Notes: generated by a model from the sequence alone, not told the origin. Numbered from the stretch's first letter, positions 28,989-41,111 are shown. The stretch: 64,000 bases of DNA from Rhizobium sp. C4 (GCF_021026315.1 NZ_JAJNCX010000001.1:186001-250000), one strand, 5' to 3'. Made by a program: numbers and translations.

Positions 28989-31406
28989 TCAATGCGCGAC
29001 GCCTACACCACTTTCTTCGCCCGAATCGACAGCAACGACAGTTGTGTCAGGCTTGGGCTCCCAGACGATCGGCTGGGGCTGGCGAACCAGCGCGTGCTGC
29101 AGGACTTCGCCCATCCGCGAGACCGGGATGATTTCCATCTCGTTCTTCACGTTGTCCGGAATATCCGCCAGATCCTTGGCGTTTTCTTCCGGGATCAGCA
29201 CCTTCTTGATGCCGCCGCGGAGTGCCGCAAGCAGCTTTTCCTTCAGGCCACCAATCGGGAGAACGCGACCGCGAAGGGTGATTTCGCCAGTCATGGCGAC
29301 ATCCTTCGAAACCGGAATTCCCGTCATGATCGACACGATCGCCGTTGCCATCGCGACACCGGCAGACGGTCCATCCTTCGGCGTCGCACCTTCCGGCACG
29401 TGGACGTGGATGTCGGCCTTGTCGAAGCGCGGGGGCTCGATGCCGAAATCGATGGAGCGCGAGCGGACATAGGAGGCCGCCGCCGAAATCGATTCCTTCA
29501 TCACGTCCTTCAGGTTGCCGGTCACCGTCATGCGGCCCTTGCCACCCGGCATCATCACGCCTTCGATCGTCAGCAGCTCGCCGCCGACTTCCGTCCAGGC
29601 GAGGCCCGTGACAACACCGACCTGATCCTCGCGTTCAGCCTCGCCGTGGCGGAAGCGCGGAACGCCAAGATAGTCGGACACGTTCTCGGCGGTCACCTCG
29701 ATCGAGGTCGCCTTGCCCTTGAGGATTTCGGTCACGGCCTTGCGGGCGAGCTTCATCAGCTCGCGTTCCAGCGAACGGACACCGGCTTCGCGCGTGTACT
29801 GGCGGATCACCGCCATCAGCGCGTCGTCGGAGACCGAGAACTCGCTCGGCTGCAGGGCATGATCGCGGATCGCCTTCGGCAGAAGGTGACGACGGGCGAT
29901 TTCCCGCTTCTCATCTTCCGTGTAGCCGGCGATGCGGATGATCTCCATGCGGTCCATGAGGGGCGCAGGGATGTTCAGCGTGTTCGCCGTCGTGATGAAC
30001 ATCACATCCGAAAGGTCGTATTCGACTTCCAGATAGTGGTCCATGAACGTTGCGTTCTGTTCCGGATCGAGCACCTCGAGCAGAGCAGAAGACGGATCGC
30101 CGCGGAAGTCCTGGCCCATCTTGTCGATTTCATCGAGCAGGAAGAGCGGGTTGGCCTTCTTCGCCTTCTTCAGCGACTGGATGACCTTGCCGGGCATCGA
30201 GCCGATATAGGTGCGGCGGTGACCACGGATCTCGGCTTCGTCACGGACGCCGCCAAGTGCCATGCGCACATATTCGCGGCCGGTCGCCTTGGCGATCGAG
30301 CGGGCGAGCGAGGTCTTGCCGACGCCGGGCGGGCCGACGAGGCAAAGGATCGGACCCTTGATCTTCTTCGAGCGCGCCTGAACGGCGAGATATTCGACGA
30401 TGCGTTCCTTGACCTTGTCGAGGCCGAAGTGATCGCCGGCGAGCACTTCCTCGGCAAAGTTCAGGTCGGCCTTTACCTTCGAGCGCTTGCCCCAGGGCAG
30501 ACCGGTCAACCAGTCGAGATAGTTGCGCACGACGGTGGCTTCCGCCGACATCGGGCTCATCTGGCGCAGCTTCTTCAGCTCGGCATCCGCCTTTTCGCGG
30601 GCCTCCTTGGAAAGCTTCGTCTTCTTGATGCGCTCTTCCAGTTCGGCCATCTCGTCACGGCCGTCTTCGCCGTCGCCGAGCTCCTTCTGGATCGCCTTCA
30701 TCTGCTCGTTGAGGTAATATTCGCGCTGCGTCTTTTCCATCTGGCGCTTGACGCGCGACCGGATGCGCTTCTCGACCTGGAGGACGGAAATTTCGCCTTC
30801 CATGAAGCCGAGCGCCTTTTCAAGACGCGTCTTGACGCTCACCGTTTCGAGCATTTCCTGCTTTTCGGTGATCTTGATGGAGAGATGCGAGGCAACCGTG
30901 TCGGCGAGCTTCGAATAATCCTCGATCTGGCTGGCAGCGCCGACCACTTCCGGGGAAATCTTCTTGTTCAGCTTCACATAGTTCTCGAACTCGGAAACGA
31001 CCGAGCGAGACAGGGCCTCGATCTCGACGGCATCTTCGGCAGGTTCGGAGAGAACATGCGCCATCGCTTCGTAAAACTCGTCGCGTTCGGTGTAGCCATC
31101 GATTTCAGCGCGTGCGCGGCCCTCGACCAGAACCTTGACGGTCCCATCGGGCAGCTTGAGCAGCTGGAGGACATTGGCAACCGTGCCGACGGTATAGATC
31201 GCGGAGGGCTTCGGATCGTCGTCGCTCGCATTGATCTGGGTTACCAGCATGATCTGGCGATCAGAGCCCATCACCTCTTCCAGAGCGCGGATGGACTTTT
31301 CACGGCCGACGAAGAGCGGCACGATCATGTGCGGAAAGACGACAATGTCGCGCAGCGGCAGTACCGGATAGGCAATGCTGTCTGCAGGCAACGTCTTCTT
31401 GGTCAT
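28989..31406 (-). CDS. lon: ATP-dependent protease Lon
   Basis: Cytoplasmic AAA+ serine protease for misfolded and regulatory proteins. 805 residues from 31406 (MTKKTLPADSIAYPVLPLRD). Walker A GPPGVGKTS lies near residue 355, and the catalytic serine is in PKDGPSAGVAM near 675 with the partner lysine about 43 residues later. An in-frame ATG at 31478 behind AAGGAG would add 24 residues (MRSIGAPRPMRRVAQL...); the shorter start has its own AAGGA and fits the family. Promoter candidate and leader hairpin upstream; strong terminator downstream. Confidence 0.96.
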   Translation of the reverse strand: MTKKTLPADSIAYPVLPLRDIVVFPHMIVPLFVGREKSIRALEEVMGSDRQIMLVTQINASDDDPKPSAIYTVGTVANVLQLLKLPDGTVKVLVEGRARAEIDGYTERDEFYEAMAHVLSEPAEDAVEIEALSRSVVSEFENYVKLNKKISPEVVGAASQIEDYSKLADTVASHLSIKITEKQEMLETVSVKTRLEKALGFMEGEISVLQVEKRIRSRVKRQMEKTQREYYLNEQMKAIQKELGDGEDGRDEMAELEERIKKTKLSKEAREKADAELKKLRQMSPMSAEATVVRNYLDWLTGLPWGKRSKVKADLNFAEEVLAGDHFGLDKVKERIVEYLAVQARSKKIKGPILCLVGPPGVGKTSLARSIAKATGREYVRMALGGVRDEAEIRGHRRTYIGSMPGKVIQSLKKAKKANPLFLLDEIDKMGQDFRGDPSSALLEVLDPEQNATFMDHYLEVEYDLSDVMFITTANTLNIPAPLMDRMEIIRIAGYTEDEKREIARRHLLPKAIRDHALQPSEFSVSDDALMAVIRQYTREAGVRSLERELMKLARKAVTEILKGKATSIEVTAENVSDYLGVPRFRHGEAEREDQVGVVTGLAWTEVGGELLTIEGVMMPGGKGRMTVTGNLKDVMKESISAAASYVRSRSIDFGIEPPRFDKADIHVHVPEGATPKDGPSAGVAMATAIVSIMTGIPVSKDVAMTGEITLRGRVLPIGGLKEKLLAALRGGIKKVLIPEENAKDLADIPDNVKNEMEIIPVSRMGEVLQHALVRQPQPIVWEPKPDTTVVAVDSGEESGVGVAH

Positions 31407-31447
31407 GTGAGTTCCTTTCCATAGGGTTCCCAGCTGGGCCACCCTTC

Positions 31448-31471
31448 GCATCGGGCGGGGAGCCCCGATGC
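31448..31471 (-). other. Hairpin in the lon leader
   Basis: Arms GCATCGGG (31448-31455) and CCCGATGC (31464-31471) around an eight-base loop. It lies between the two possible lon starts and could form in the leader. Confidence 0.4.
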
Positions 31472-31489
31472 TTCTCATTACCGCTCCTT

Positions 31490-31518
31490 AAGTGGAGTCT
31501 CACGGATGTCTTTTCAAG
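31490..31518 (-). promoter_or_regulatory. Possible heat-shock (RpoH) promoter of lon
   Basis: On the minus strand CTTGAA (31518-31513), 17 bases, CCACTT (31495-31490), near the alphaproteobacterial RpoH pattern CTTGAA-N-CCnnAT but with a mismatch in the -10. If used, the start would lie downstream of the AAGGAG at 31489-31484, which would exclude the upstream lon ATG. Confidence 0.35.
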
Positions 31519-31721
31519 ACAATCAACGCGTATCCACCCATTGTCCCGCCTTCAGATCCAACCTTGCCCCGTTCCGCTGTCGCGAGGCTTGCCGGCTCTC
31601 AACTTGGTGCCGCGATACGCTGTATTCCCACGCGGATTCTGCGTTCACTATCGCGGTACTTTACATAGTACGCAACTCAAAAAGACCCGGATTACGACGA
31701 TTTAACGACATTAAACCCATG

Positions 31722-31751
31722 AAAAAAGCCCGGGACTTGGCCCCGGGCTTG
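31722..31751 (-). terminator. Rho-independent terminator of clpX
   Basis: Arms AAGCCCGGG (31727-31735) and CCCGGGCTT (31742-31750) around a six-base loop, followed on the minus strand by TTTTTTC. It lies about 30 bases after the clpX stop. Confidence 0.88.
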
Positions 31752-31778
31752 TCTATTGCATACGATGTATTGTGGCGG

Positions 31779-33056
31779 TTACGCCGATACGTTGGCCTTT
31801 TCTTCGTTCCGCTCCGAATAGATGTAGAGCGGACGTGCCTTGCCTTCGACCACGTCGTCGGAAATGACCACTTCGCGGACACCTTCCAGGGCCGGCAGCT
31901 CGAACATCGTGTCGAGCAGGATCTTTTCCATGATCGAACGAAGGCCGCGGGCACCGGTCTTGCGGACGATGGCCCGCTTGGCGATGGCGCGCAGGGCGTC
32001 CTCGTGGAAGGTCAGTTCGACATCTTCCATCTCGAAAAGGCGCTGATACTGCTTGATCAGGGCGTTCTTCGGCTCGGACAGGATCTGGATCAGTGCATCT
32101 TCATCCAGGTCTTCGAGCGTTGCCAGAACCGGCAGACGACCGATGAATTCCGGGATGAGGCCGAACTTGACCAGATCTTCCGGCTCCAGTTCGCGCAAAA
32201 CTTCGCCGACGCGGCGATCTTCCGGCGACTTGACGCTGGCCGAGAAACCGATCGAGGTCTTCTCGCCACGGGCCGAAATCAGCTTGTCGAGACCAGCAAA
32301 GGCACCGCCGCAGATGAACAGGATGTTCGTCGTGTCGACCTGCAGGAATTCCTGCTGGGGATGCTTGCGGCCACCCTGCGGCGGAACGGAAGCAACCGTG
32401 CCTTCCATGATCTTGAGAAGCGCCTGCTGAACGCCCTCGCCCGACACGTCCCTCGTGATGGAGGGGTTGTCCGACTTGCGGGAGATCTTGTCAACTTCGT
32501 CGATATAGACGATGCCGCGCTGGGCGCGCTCGACATTGTAATCCGCAGACTGAAGCAGCTTCAGAATGATGTTTTCGACGTCTTCACCGACATAGCCGGC
32601 TTCCGTCAGCGTCGTGGCGTCCGCCATGGTGAACGGCACGTCGATGATGCGGGCGAGCGTCTGGGCAAGATAGGTCTTGCCGCAGCCGGTCGGGCCGACC
32701 AGAAGGATGTTCGACTTTGCCAGTTCCACATCGCCATTCTTGGAGGCATGCGCCAGCCTCTTGTAGTGGTTGTGAACCGCTACGGAGAGGATGCGCTTCG
32801 CCTGCTGCTGGCCGATGACGTATTCGTCCAGGACCTTGATGATTTCCTGCGGGGTCGGCACGCCATCGCGCGACTTGACCATCGAGGTCTTGTTCTCTTC
32901 ACGGATGATGTCCATGCAGAGTTCGACGCACTCGTCGCAGATGAAGACCGTTGGTCCGGCAATCAGCTTGCGCACTTCATGCTGGCTCTTGCCGCAGAAA
33001 GAGCAATAAAGGGTATTCTTCGAGTCACCGCCGCTGCTACCGCTGACCTTGCTCAT
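31779..33056 (-). CDS. clpX: ClpX ATPase subunit of ClpXP
   Basis: AAA+ unfoldase feeding ClpP. 425 residues; the N-terminal zinc domain has [11 protein letters not shown] and [10 protein letters not shown] (residues 19-45). Walker [13 protein letters not shown] is near residue 118 and Walker [11 protein letters not shown] near 185; the ClpP-contact loop IGF appears in KTSIGFSA. It lies 276 bases after clpP with a palindromic element between, so it may have its own control. Confidence 0.97.
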   Translation of the reverse strand: MSKVSGSSGGDSKNTLYCSFCGKSQHEVRKLIAGPTVFICDECVELCMDIIREENKTSMVKSRDGVPTPQEIIKVLDEYVIGQQQAKRILSVAVHNHYKRLAHASKNGDVELAKSNILLVGPTGCGKTYLAQTLARIIDVPFTMADATTLTEAGYVGEDVENIILKLLQSADYNVERAQRGIVYIDEVDKISRKSDNPSITRDVSGEGVQQALLKIMEGTVASVPPQGGRKHPQQEFLQVDTTNILFICGGAFAGLDKLISARGEKTSIGFSASVKSPEDRRVGEVLRELEPEDLVKFGLIPEFIGRLPVLATLEDLDEDALIQILSEPKNALIKQYQRLFEMEDVELTFHEDALRAIAKRAIVRKTGARGLRSIMEKILLDTMFELPALEGVREVVISDDVVEGKARPLYIYSERNEEKANVSA

Positions 33057-33228
33057 GTCACTTTCCTTCCAAGCATACCGGCGTTACCCGCTGAGGGAAT
33101 ACACGGAACCTTTTCCACCCTTTGGATCTGCGCCTCGTGTCGCATCGGAAAGGGTTTCCGGGGGTACTAGCTGATCCGAACAAATCACTTTATCCGGCAG
33201 CTTGCAACGAATCCCCCACTCTCAACTG

Positions 33229-33260
33229 AATGCTATGTCATAAAAATTCAACATAGCATT
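33229..33260. repeat. Perfect inverted repeat between clpP and clpX
   Basis: AATGCTATGT (33229-33238) and ACATAGCATT (33251-33260), 10 perfect pairs around a 12-base AT-rich centre. No T-tract follows on either strand, so it is not a standard terminator; it could be an operator or an RNA hairpin ahead of clpX. Confidence 0.65.
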
Positions 33261-33332
33261 AATTCCATATCCTGCACCTTAGGCTGACGCCGGCCTTGAT
33301 CCTTGTCAAGAATGGCGCCAATCCCCAGCTGA

Positions 33333-33965
33333 TCAGGCGCCGGCCGGGCCTTCGATCTCTTCACGCGAGGTGAAGACCTGATCGACCAGACCCCAGTTCT
33401 TGGCTTCCTGCGCGTCCATGAAGTTGTCGCGGTCGAGTGCCGTTTCGACTTCTTCGTAGGTGCGGCCCGTGTGCTTCACGTAGATTTCGTTCAGGCGACG
33501 CTTCATCTTCAGGATGTCGCGCGCGTGGCGCTCGATGTCGGACGCCTGGCCCTGGAAACCGCCCGAGGGCTGGTGAACCATGATGCGGGCGTTCGGCATG
33601 GCAATGCGCATGTCCTTGTGGCCAGCGGCCAGAAGCAGCGAACCCATCGAAGCAGCCTGACCGATGCAGAGCGTCGAGACAGCCGGCTTGATGAACTGCA
33701 TCGTGTCATAGATGGCCATGCCGGCGGTGACGACGCCACCCGGCGAATTGATGTAGAGCGCGATTTCCTTCTTCGGGTTCTCGGCTTCGAGGAAGAGCAA
33801 CTGCGCCGAAACGAGCGTCGCCATGTGATCTTCGACCGGGCCCGTCAGGAAGATGATGCGTTCCTTCAGAAGCCGCGAATAGATGTCATAGGACCGCTCG
33901 CCGCGATTGGTCTGTTCGACGACCATCGGGATCAGTGCCATTGCGGTATCAACAGGATTGCTCAT
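33333..33965 (-). CDS. clpP: ATP-dependent Clp protease proteolytic subunit
   Basis: 210 residues, starting [20 protein letters not shown] with a short propeptide. The catalytic serine is in [14 protein letters not shown] (near residue 103), the histidine in MVHQPSGG (near 128) and the aspartate in ALDRDNFM (near 176). Acts with ClpX/ClpA. Rhizobia often carry several clpP copies; this one sits beside clpX and lon. Confidence 0.97.
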   Translation of the reverse strand: MSNPVDTAMALIPMVVEQTNRGERSYDIYSRLLKERIIFLTGPVEDHMATLVSAQLLFLEAENPKKEIALYINSPGGVVTAGMAIYDTMQFIKPAVSTLCIGQAASMGSLLLAAGHKDMRIAMPNARIMVHQPSGGFQGQASDIERHARDILKMKRRLNEIYVKHTGRTYEEVETALDRDNFMDAQEAKNWGLVDQVFTSREEIEGPAGA

Positions 33966-34036
33966 CTTCTACCTTCAAACGTTGGGTCCGGATTTCGCAG
34001 CTGATCCGGGAATCATCGAAATTTCTCATTCCCTAC

Positions 34037-34064
34037 ATAGAGTGTCAGGAGGGCGAACTTCAAG
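34037..34064 (-). promoter_or_regulatory. Possible heat-shock (RpoH) promoter of clpP
   Basis: On the minus strand CTTGAA (34064-34059), 16 bases, CTCTAT (34042-34037). This fits the alphaproteobacterial RpoH pattern with one -10 mismatch. About 65 bases before the clpP start. Confidence 0.45.
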
Positions 34065-34299
34065 ACACACATGGAGAATGACGAGTTTCATGGACGCTTG
34101 CTCCTTAATACGGCGTTACGAAAGCAAACTGCCCACAGAGCAATTCAAACACGATAAAAACTTCGTGAAGTCGACCGGTTCAACTGCAACCGACACCGGC
34201 AACCCGGCAACAGGGGATAGCTCTCCAATCAGGGAGCCGAAGTGGACCACCAAATCTCTCGGGGAGTTCAATGCGTTGTCGGATGAGCCGCATATAGGA

Positions 34300-34340
34300 A
34301 CCGGCGCCGTCCACTTCCAGAGGAAGGTGGAGACGCCGGT
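34300..34340 (-). terminator. Long imperfect hairpin after ald
   Basis: The 41-base element pairs ACCGGCGTCTCCACCTTCC with GGAAGTGGACGGCGCCGGT on the minus strand across a three-base loop, with a few mismatches. It lies 37 bases after the ald stop. The tail TCCTAT is poor, so termination is uncertain. Confidence 0.4.
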
Positions 34341-34376
34341 CCGATTTCATAGATGATGTCGATCAAAGAGCCGAGT

Positions 34377-35495
<1,119 letters not shown>

Positions 35496-35653
35496 TCTTG
35501 TTCCTCTCGATGTATTTCCGCCCGCTGAACACGGGTCGATAATGCGTCGATTAAAGGAGAAAGCGCGTCGAACGTCCTTGCAAATGCACTTTGCTCAGAA
35601 CACATTTTTCGAATATTCTTGCGTTTTGTGTCAAAAATTCGAAGGAGATTGCG

Positions 35654-36115
35654 TTGTCCGAACTCGATACGATCGATACTGCGATTCTGAGGGAGCTTCA
35701 GAAGGACGGCCGAATTTCCAATGCGGACCTGGCACAGCGGGTCGGACTGTCCGCATCGGCGTGTTCGCGCCGCCTCGATATTCTGGAGAAGTCCGGTGTC
35801 ATTTCCGGCTATCACGCCCGCCTGTCCAACAAGGCGATCGGTTACAAGATGATGGTCATCGTCCATATCTCACTGTCCGGCCAGTTCGCCAAGACGCTGA
35901 CAGAGTTCGAGGCAGCCGTTCGCCGCTGTCCGAATGTCGTCGTCTGTTATCTGATGTCAGGCGAATACGACTACATTCTCCGGGTCGCAGCAAAGGATCT
36001 CGAAGACTACGAGCGCATCCACCGCGACTGGCTCTCCGCCCTGCCCCATGTCGTGAAGATCAACTCGTCCTTCGCGCTCCGGGAAATCATCGATCGGCCG
36101 AACGCGGGCCTGTAA
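35654..36115 (+). CDS. Lrp/AsnC family regulator (AldR-like)
   Basis: 153 residues from a TTG start at 35654 (SELDTIDTAILRELQKDGRI follows), which has AAGGAGA at proper spacing; the ATG further upstream adds a non-conserved lead. The helix-turn-helix covers residues about 5-50 (ISNADLAQRVGLSASACSRR), followed by the RAM amino-acid-binding domain (about 65-140). Divergent from ald, so activation of ald by alanine is the obvious inference. Confidence 0.88.
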   Translation: MSELDTIDTAILRELQKDGRISNADLAQRVGLSASACSRRLDILEKSGVISGYHARLSNKAIGYKMMVIVHISLSGQFAKTLTEFEAAVRRCPNVVVCYLMSGEYDYILRVAAKDLEDYERIHRDWLSALPHVVKINSSFALREIIDRPNAGL

Positions 36116-36189
36116 GCCGAAGGGAAACATTTTCTCTTCGATCTCGGAATATTGTTAATGTTTTTCCATCTGGTCAAACTTTTCGATTG

Positions 36190-36207
36190 CTGACATCTTG
36201 CTGTCGT
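36190..36207 (+). promoter_or_regulatory. Possible Pho box upstream of the nucleotidase gene
   Basis: CTGACAT (36190-36196) and CTGTCGT (36201-36207) are direct repeats with an 11-base period, close to the PhoB consensus CTGTCAT-N4-CTGTCAT (two mismatches). It lies about 90 bases before the gene. Confidence 0.4.
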
Positions 36208-36297
36208 CAAACGCCGCCAAGATGCAGCGCCGCTTCAAGAAGCGCCGCCCATCGGGGGCAGAAGACCCCGCTCCCGCGCAATTACTGGAGAACTTCC

Positions 36298-38286
<1,989 letters not shown>

Positions 38287-38310
38287 TCGTCAGGCAGTCC
38301 ACAAACAGGA

Positions 38311-38336
38311 AAACGGCGCCTTGTGGCGCCGTTTTT
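38311..38336 (+). terminator. Rho-independent terminator after cpdB
   Basis: Arms AAACGGCGCC (38311-38320) and GGCGCCGTTT (38325-38334) around TTGT, then TTTCG. The minus strand reads TTTCCTG after the stem, so it may also end the hlyU transcript weakly. Confidence 0.85.
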
Positions 38337-38384
38337 CGTTGTGCTTCTAAGTTTGACGAAAAGTCACCGCAGGGTGATATTTCC

Positions 38385-38708
38385 TTATGCACGACCTGTC
38401 GTCGCGCCATCGGCAAACAGGGCTTTGCCGTTCTGGCTGATGATCTGCTCCGCCTTGCGGAAGGTGATGTCAACGGCGTCGTCCTCCGTCGAGAAGAGGT
38501 CTGCGCGAACGAATTCGCGCGTCAGCGTCACGCCGTCCTGATCCTTCTCGATGCGACCGGCCAGACGGAACTGTGCGCCTTCGCGCTGCGGGGTTGCGAA
38601 GACACGGAGCCCGGCGATCTCGCGCATATGCTCTTTCGCCGCCCCCTTGGCCTCGCCCGAGGATGCGCCGCCGCCGAAGATCGATGCGATTTTGGAGAAG
38701 AAGCTCAT
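38385..38708 (-). CDS. HlyU family protein
   Basis: 107 residues, starting MSFFSKIASIFGGGASSGEA. The family core begins with EIAGLRVFATPQREGAQFRLAGRI and contains FVRADLFSTEDDAVDITFRKAEQII. In Vibrio HlyU is a virulence regulator, but the rhizobial members are of unknown function and the domain here lacks an obvious DNA-binding helix-turn-helix. It is preceded by the COQ10/RatA-like gene. Confidence 0.8.
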   Translation of the reverse strand: MSFFSKIASIFGGGASSGEAKGAAKEHMREIAGLRVFATPQREGAQFRLAGRIEKDQDGVTLTREFVRADLFSTEDDAVDITFRKAEQIISQNGKALFADGATTGRA

Positions 38709-38734
38709 GTCGTTCCCTTTCGTGCACGCGGCCG

Positions 38735-39190
38735 TCAGGCGGGCGTGGCGTAAATCTTTGTGGCCCGCGCCTCGAAGGCTTCCGAAAACATGCGGAAGGC
38801 ACGGTCGAACATGGAGCCCATGACCGCGCCGAGAATACGGCTTTTGAATTCGTAGTCGATGAAGAAATGCACTTCGCAGCCGCCATCCGGCAGTGCGTTG
38901 AAGCGCCAGCGGTTGTCGAGATAGCGGAATGGCCCGTCGAGATATTTGACGTCGATGGCGCGCTCAGCCGGGTTCAGCAGAACCTGCGTCGTGAAGGTCT
39001 CGCGGATCGCCTTGTAGCCCACCGTCATGTCCGCCACCAGCAACGCCTTGCCATCACGCTCCTTGCGGCTGCGGACGACCAAGCCCTCGCAAAGCGGCAG
39101 GAATTGCGGATACTGCTCCACATCCGCGACAAGCGCGAACATCTGGTCGGGAGATTGCGGTACTGGGCGGCGGGTTTCGAACTGGGGCAT
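38735..39190 (-). CDS. COQ10/RatA-like START-domain protein
   Basis: 151 residues, starting MPQFETRRPVPQSPDQMFAL. This is the ubiquinone-binding COQ10/RatA family (SRPBCC fold), with VADVEQYPQFLPLCEGLVVR and GGCEVHFFIDYEFKS. In alphaproteobacteria it most likely aids coenzyme Q use, which fits a window rich in respiratory genes; the RatA toxin activity described in E. coli is not implied. Confidence 0.9.
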   Translation of the reverse strand: MPQFETRRPVPQSPDQMFALVADVEQYPQFLPLCEGLVVRSRKERDGKALLVADMTVGYKAIRETFTTQVLLNPAERAIDVKYLDGPFRYLDNRWRFNALPDGGCEVHFFIDYEFKSRILGAVMGSMFDRAFRMFSEAFEARATKIYATPA

Positions 39191-39249
39191 GATTGGGAAA
39201 TACGGTCGAAGACCGGCAAAATCAACTCGGAAGCTGCAACAATTCGAAC

Positions 39250-39546
39250 TCAGGCCGCCTGAATAGGCCGGATCGCATCCAGCCCCTTCGACTGCTTGAG
39301 CGCAACGGCCAGATCATAGGTTCGTTGCAGGTTCAGCCAGTATTCCGGGGAGTTTGAAAAATAACGAGAGAGCCGCAGCGCCAGGTCCGCATCAAGCGCG
39401 GCCGCTGCATCCAAAACCGCGCCCAAGCGATCCTGCTCGATGCCGATCTCGCTCGCCAGCTTCTGTTGGGTGAGTTGATAGTCTGCCATGAACTCTTCCC
39501 TGATGATTTCGCCGGGATGAATAGGATCTGTCGGAACGAAAAGCAT
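39250..39546 (-). CDS. higA: HigA family antitoxin
   Basis: 98 residues from the ATG at 39546 (MLFVPTDPIHPGEIIREEFM), which follows GAGG; a TTG at 39558 is an alternative. An XRE helix-turn-helix spans about residues 27-60 (LTQQKLASEIGIEQDRLGAV), and the C-terminus has the HigA mark YFSNSPEYWLNLQRTYDLAV. It neutralises the toxin encoded just upstream and should repress the pair. Confidence 0.93.
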   Translation of the reverse strand: MLFVPTDPIHPGEIIREEFMADYQLTQQKLASEIGIEQDRLGAVLDAAAALDADLALRLSRYFSNSPEYWLNLQRTYDLAVALKQSKGLDAIRPIQAA

Positions 39547-39554
39547 TGGCCGCC

Positions 39555-39836
39555 TCAATGATAATCACAAATTTCGACGTCGAAAGCGTCGCCATCCTCG
39601 AACCGGAAGCAGATGCGCCACTGATCATTGATCCTGATCGAGTATTGCCCCTCTCGATCACCTTTCAGGCGCTCGAGGCGATTGCTCGGCGGCACCCTGA
39701 GATCATCGAGCATATTAGCAGCATGCAAAGACATCAGCTTTCGCCGAGCCCGAACCGAAATTTCCGCCGGCAGCCGACGCGAATTGGCGCTCTCGAATAT
39801 CTTTTCGGTCTGCTTATCCTTGAAGGATCGTATCAT
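39555..39836 (-). CDS. higB: HigB family mRNA-interferase toxin
   Basis: 93 residues, RelE/HigB fold. The motif NRLERLKGDREGQYSIRIND followed by QWRICFRFEDGDAFDVEICD is diagnostic and carries the basic residues used in mRNA cleavage on the ribosome. Its TGA lies eight bases before the higA ATG. No clear ribosome site precedes the ATG at 39836, and lipA ends 27 bases upstream, so it may be read through from lipA. Confidence 0.92.
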   Translation of the reverse strand: MIRSFKDKQTEKIFESANSRRLPAEISVRARRKLMSLHAANMLDDLRVPPSNRLERLKGDREGQYSIRINDQWRICFRFEDGDAFDVEICDYH

Positions 39837-39863
39837 GAAAAAGAACCGAAAATCAAAGCCGCC

Positions 39864-40832
39864 CTATTCCGCCGCCTGAAGCTTCCGTTCCCGAGCCGCC
39901 TTCAGCCGTGCGAAATCATCGCCCGCATGATGCGACGAGCGAGTCAGCGGCGAGGACGCCACCATCAGGAAGCCCTTGGAATAGGCGACCGTCTCGTAAG
40001 CCTTGAACTCTTCCGGCGTCACGAAAGCTTCCACCTTGTGGTGCTTGCGGGTCGGCTGGAGATATTGGCCGATGGTCATGAAATCGACGTCAGCGGTGCG
40101 CAGGTCGTCCATCAGCTGCAGCACTTCGTTGCGCTCTTCGCCGAGGCCCACCATGATGCCGGACTTGGTGAACATGGTCGGGTCGAGTTCCTTCACCCTC
40201 TGCAAGAGGCGGATGGAATGGAAATAGCGTGCGCCCGGCCGCACCGTCAGATAGTTGCCCGGCACGGTTTCGAGATTATGGTTGAAGACATCGGGCTTGG
40301 CCGCCACGACCCGCTCCAGCGCGCCGGGCTTCTTCAAAAAGTCCGGCGTCAGGATTTCAATGGTCGTCGCCGGCGAGGCCTCGCGGATCGCCCAGATCAC
40401 CTTTTCGAAATGTTCAGCGCCACCGTCCTCCAGGTCATCGCGGTCCACGGAGGTGATGACGACATGGCTGAGGCCCATCTGCTTGACGGCCTTGGCGACA
40501 TTGGCGGGCTCTTCGAGATCAAGCGGCAGCGGACGGCCGGTCGCCACGTTGCAGAAGGCGCAGGCGCGGGTGCAGATCTCGCCCATGATCATGAACGTCG
40601 CATGTTTCTTGTCCCAGCATTCGCCAATGTTGGGACAACCGGCTTCCTCGCAAACGGTCACCAGATTGTGGGAACGCACGAGCTCGCGCGTTTCCTGATA
40701 GCCCTTCGACACCGGCGCCTTCACGCGGATCCAGTCCGGCTTGCGCAGGATTTCGGTATCCGGCTTGTGTGCCTTTTCCGGGTGGCGGACGCGCTTTGCA
40801 TCGCCAGCGACGTTGTCGAGAATGGTGACCAT
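39864..40832 (-). CDS. lipA: Lipoyl synthase
   Basis: Radical-SAM enzyme that inserts sulfur into octanoyl groups of lipoyl domains, here probably those of PdhB and PdhC. 322 residues. The auxiliary cluster motif [12 protein letters not shown] is near residue 61 and the radical-SAM motif [10 protein letters not shown] near 87; the C-terminal RSSHHAGDD supplies the last serine ligand. Normal length. Confidence 0.97.
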   Translation of the reverse strand: MVTILDNVAGDAKRVRHPEKAHKPDTEILRKPDWIRVKAPVSKGYQETRELVRSHNLVTVCEEAGCPNIGECWDKKHATFMIMGEICTRACAFCNVATGRPLPLDLEEPANVAKAVKQMGLSHVVITSVDRDDLEDGGAEHFEKVIWAIREASPATTIEILTPDFLKKPGALERVVAAKPDVFNHNLETVPGNYLTVRPGARYFHSIRLLQRVKELDPTMFTKSGIMVGLGEERNEVLQLMDDLRTADVDFMTIGQYLQPTRKHHKVEAFVTPEEFKAYETVAYSKGFLMVASSPLTRSSHHAGDDFARLKAARERKLQAAE

Positions 40833-40853
40833 GAAATTTCAGTCCTTTCCGGA

Positions 40854-41111
40854 TCAGCTCCGGATGAGTTTGACCACGAAGAGAAGAATGCAGGCGCCGA
40901 TAAAGCCGGCGATCAGATAGGCGAGCCAGCCACCGAAGATCACGATGCCGAAAACGCCGAGAACGGCATTGGCGACAACCGCGCCGACGATGCCGAGAAT
41001 GATATTCATGAAAATGCCGCTCGGCATGTTCATGAACTTGCCAGCGAGCCAGCCTGCGATACCGCCGATGATGATGGCCATCAACCAGCCGACTTGAAAT
41101 GCATCATGCAT
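40854..41111 (-). CDS. GlsB/YeaQ/YmgE family membrane protein
   Basis: 85 residues, three hydrophobic glycine-rich segments (MAIIIGGIAGWLAGKFMN, IFMNIILGIVGAVVANAVLG, AYLIAGFIGACILLFVV). This is the transglycosylase-associated family linked to stress in enterobacteria. Between lipA and lpd, with no evident functional tie. Confidence 0.85.
   Translation of the reverse strand: MHDAFQVGWLMAIIIGGIAGWLAGKFMNMPSGIFMNIILGIVGAVVANAVLGVFGIVIFGGWLAYLIAGFIGACILLFVVKLIRS

Larger units (their letters stand above)
33966..34376. other. Non-coding region between clpP and ald
   Basis: It holds the clpP promoter candidate (34037-34064) and the ald hairpin (34300-34340). An open plus-strand frame from 34078 would encode 92 residues, but its ribosome site is badly spaced and the product has no recognisable features. 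Confidence 0.5.

Noticed and set aside
28992-31424. 810-codon plus-strand frame opposite lon
   Set aside because: Antisense shadow; Lon motifs are intact on the minus strand.
34078-34356. Possible 92-codon plus-strand gene between clpP and ald
   Set aside because: GGAGA is only two bases from the ATG, the product has no recognisable feature, and its end lies in the ald hairpin.
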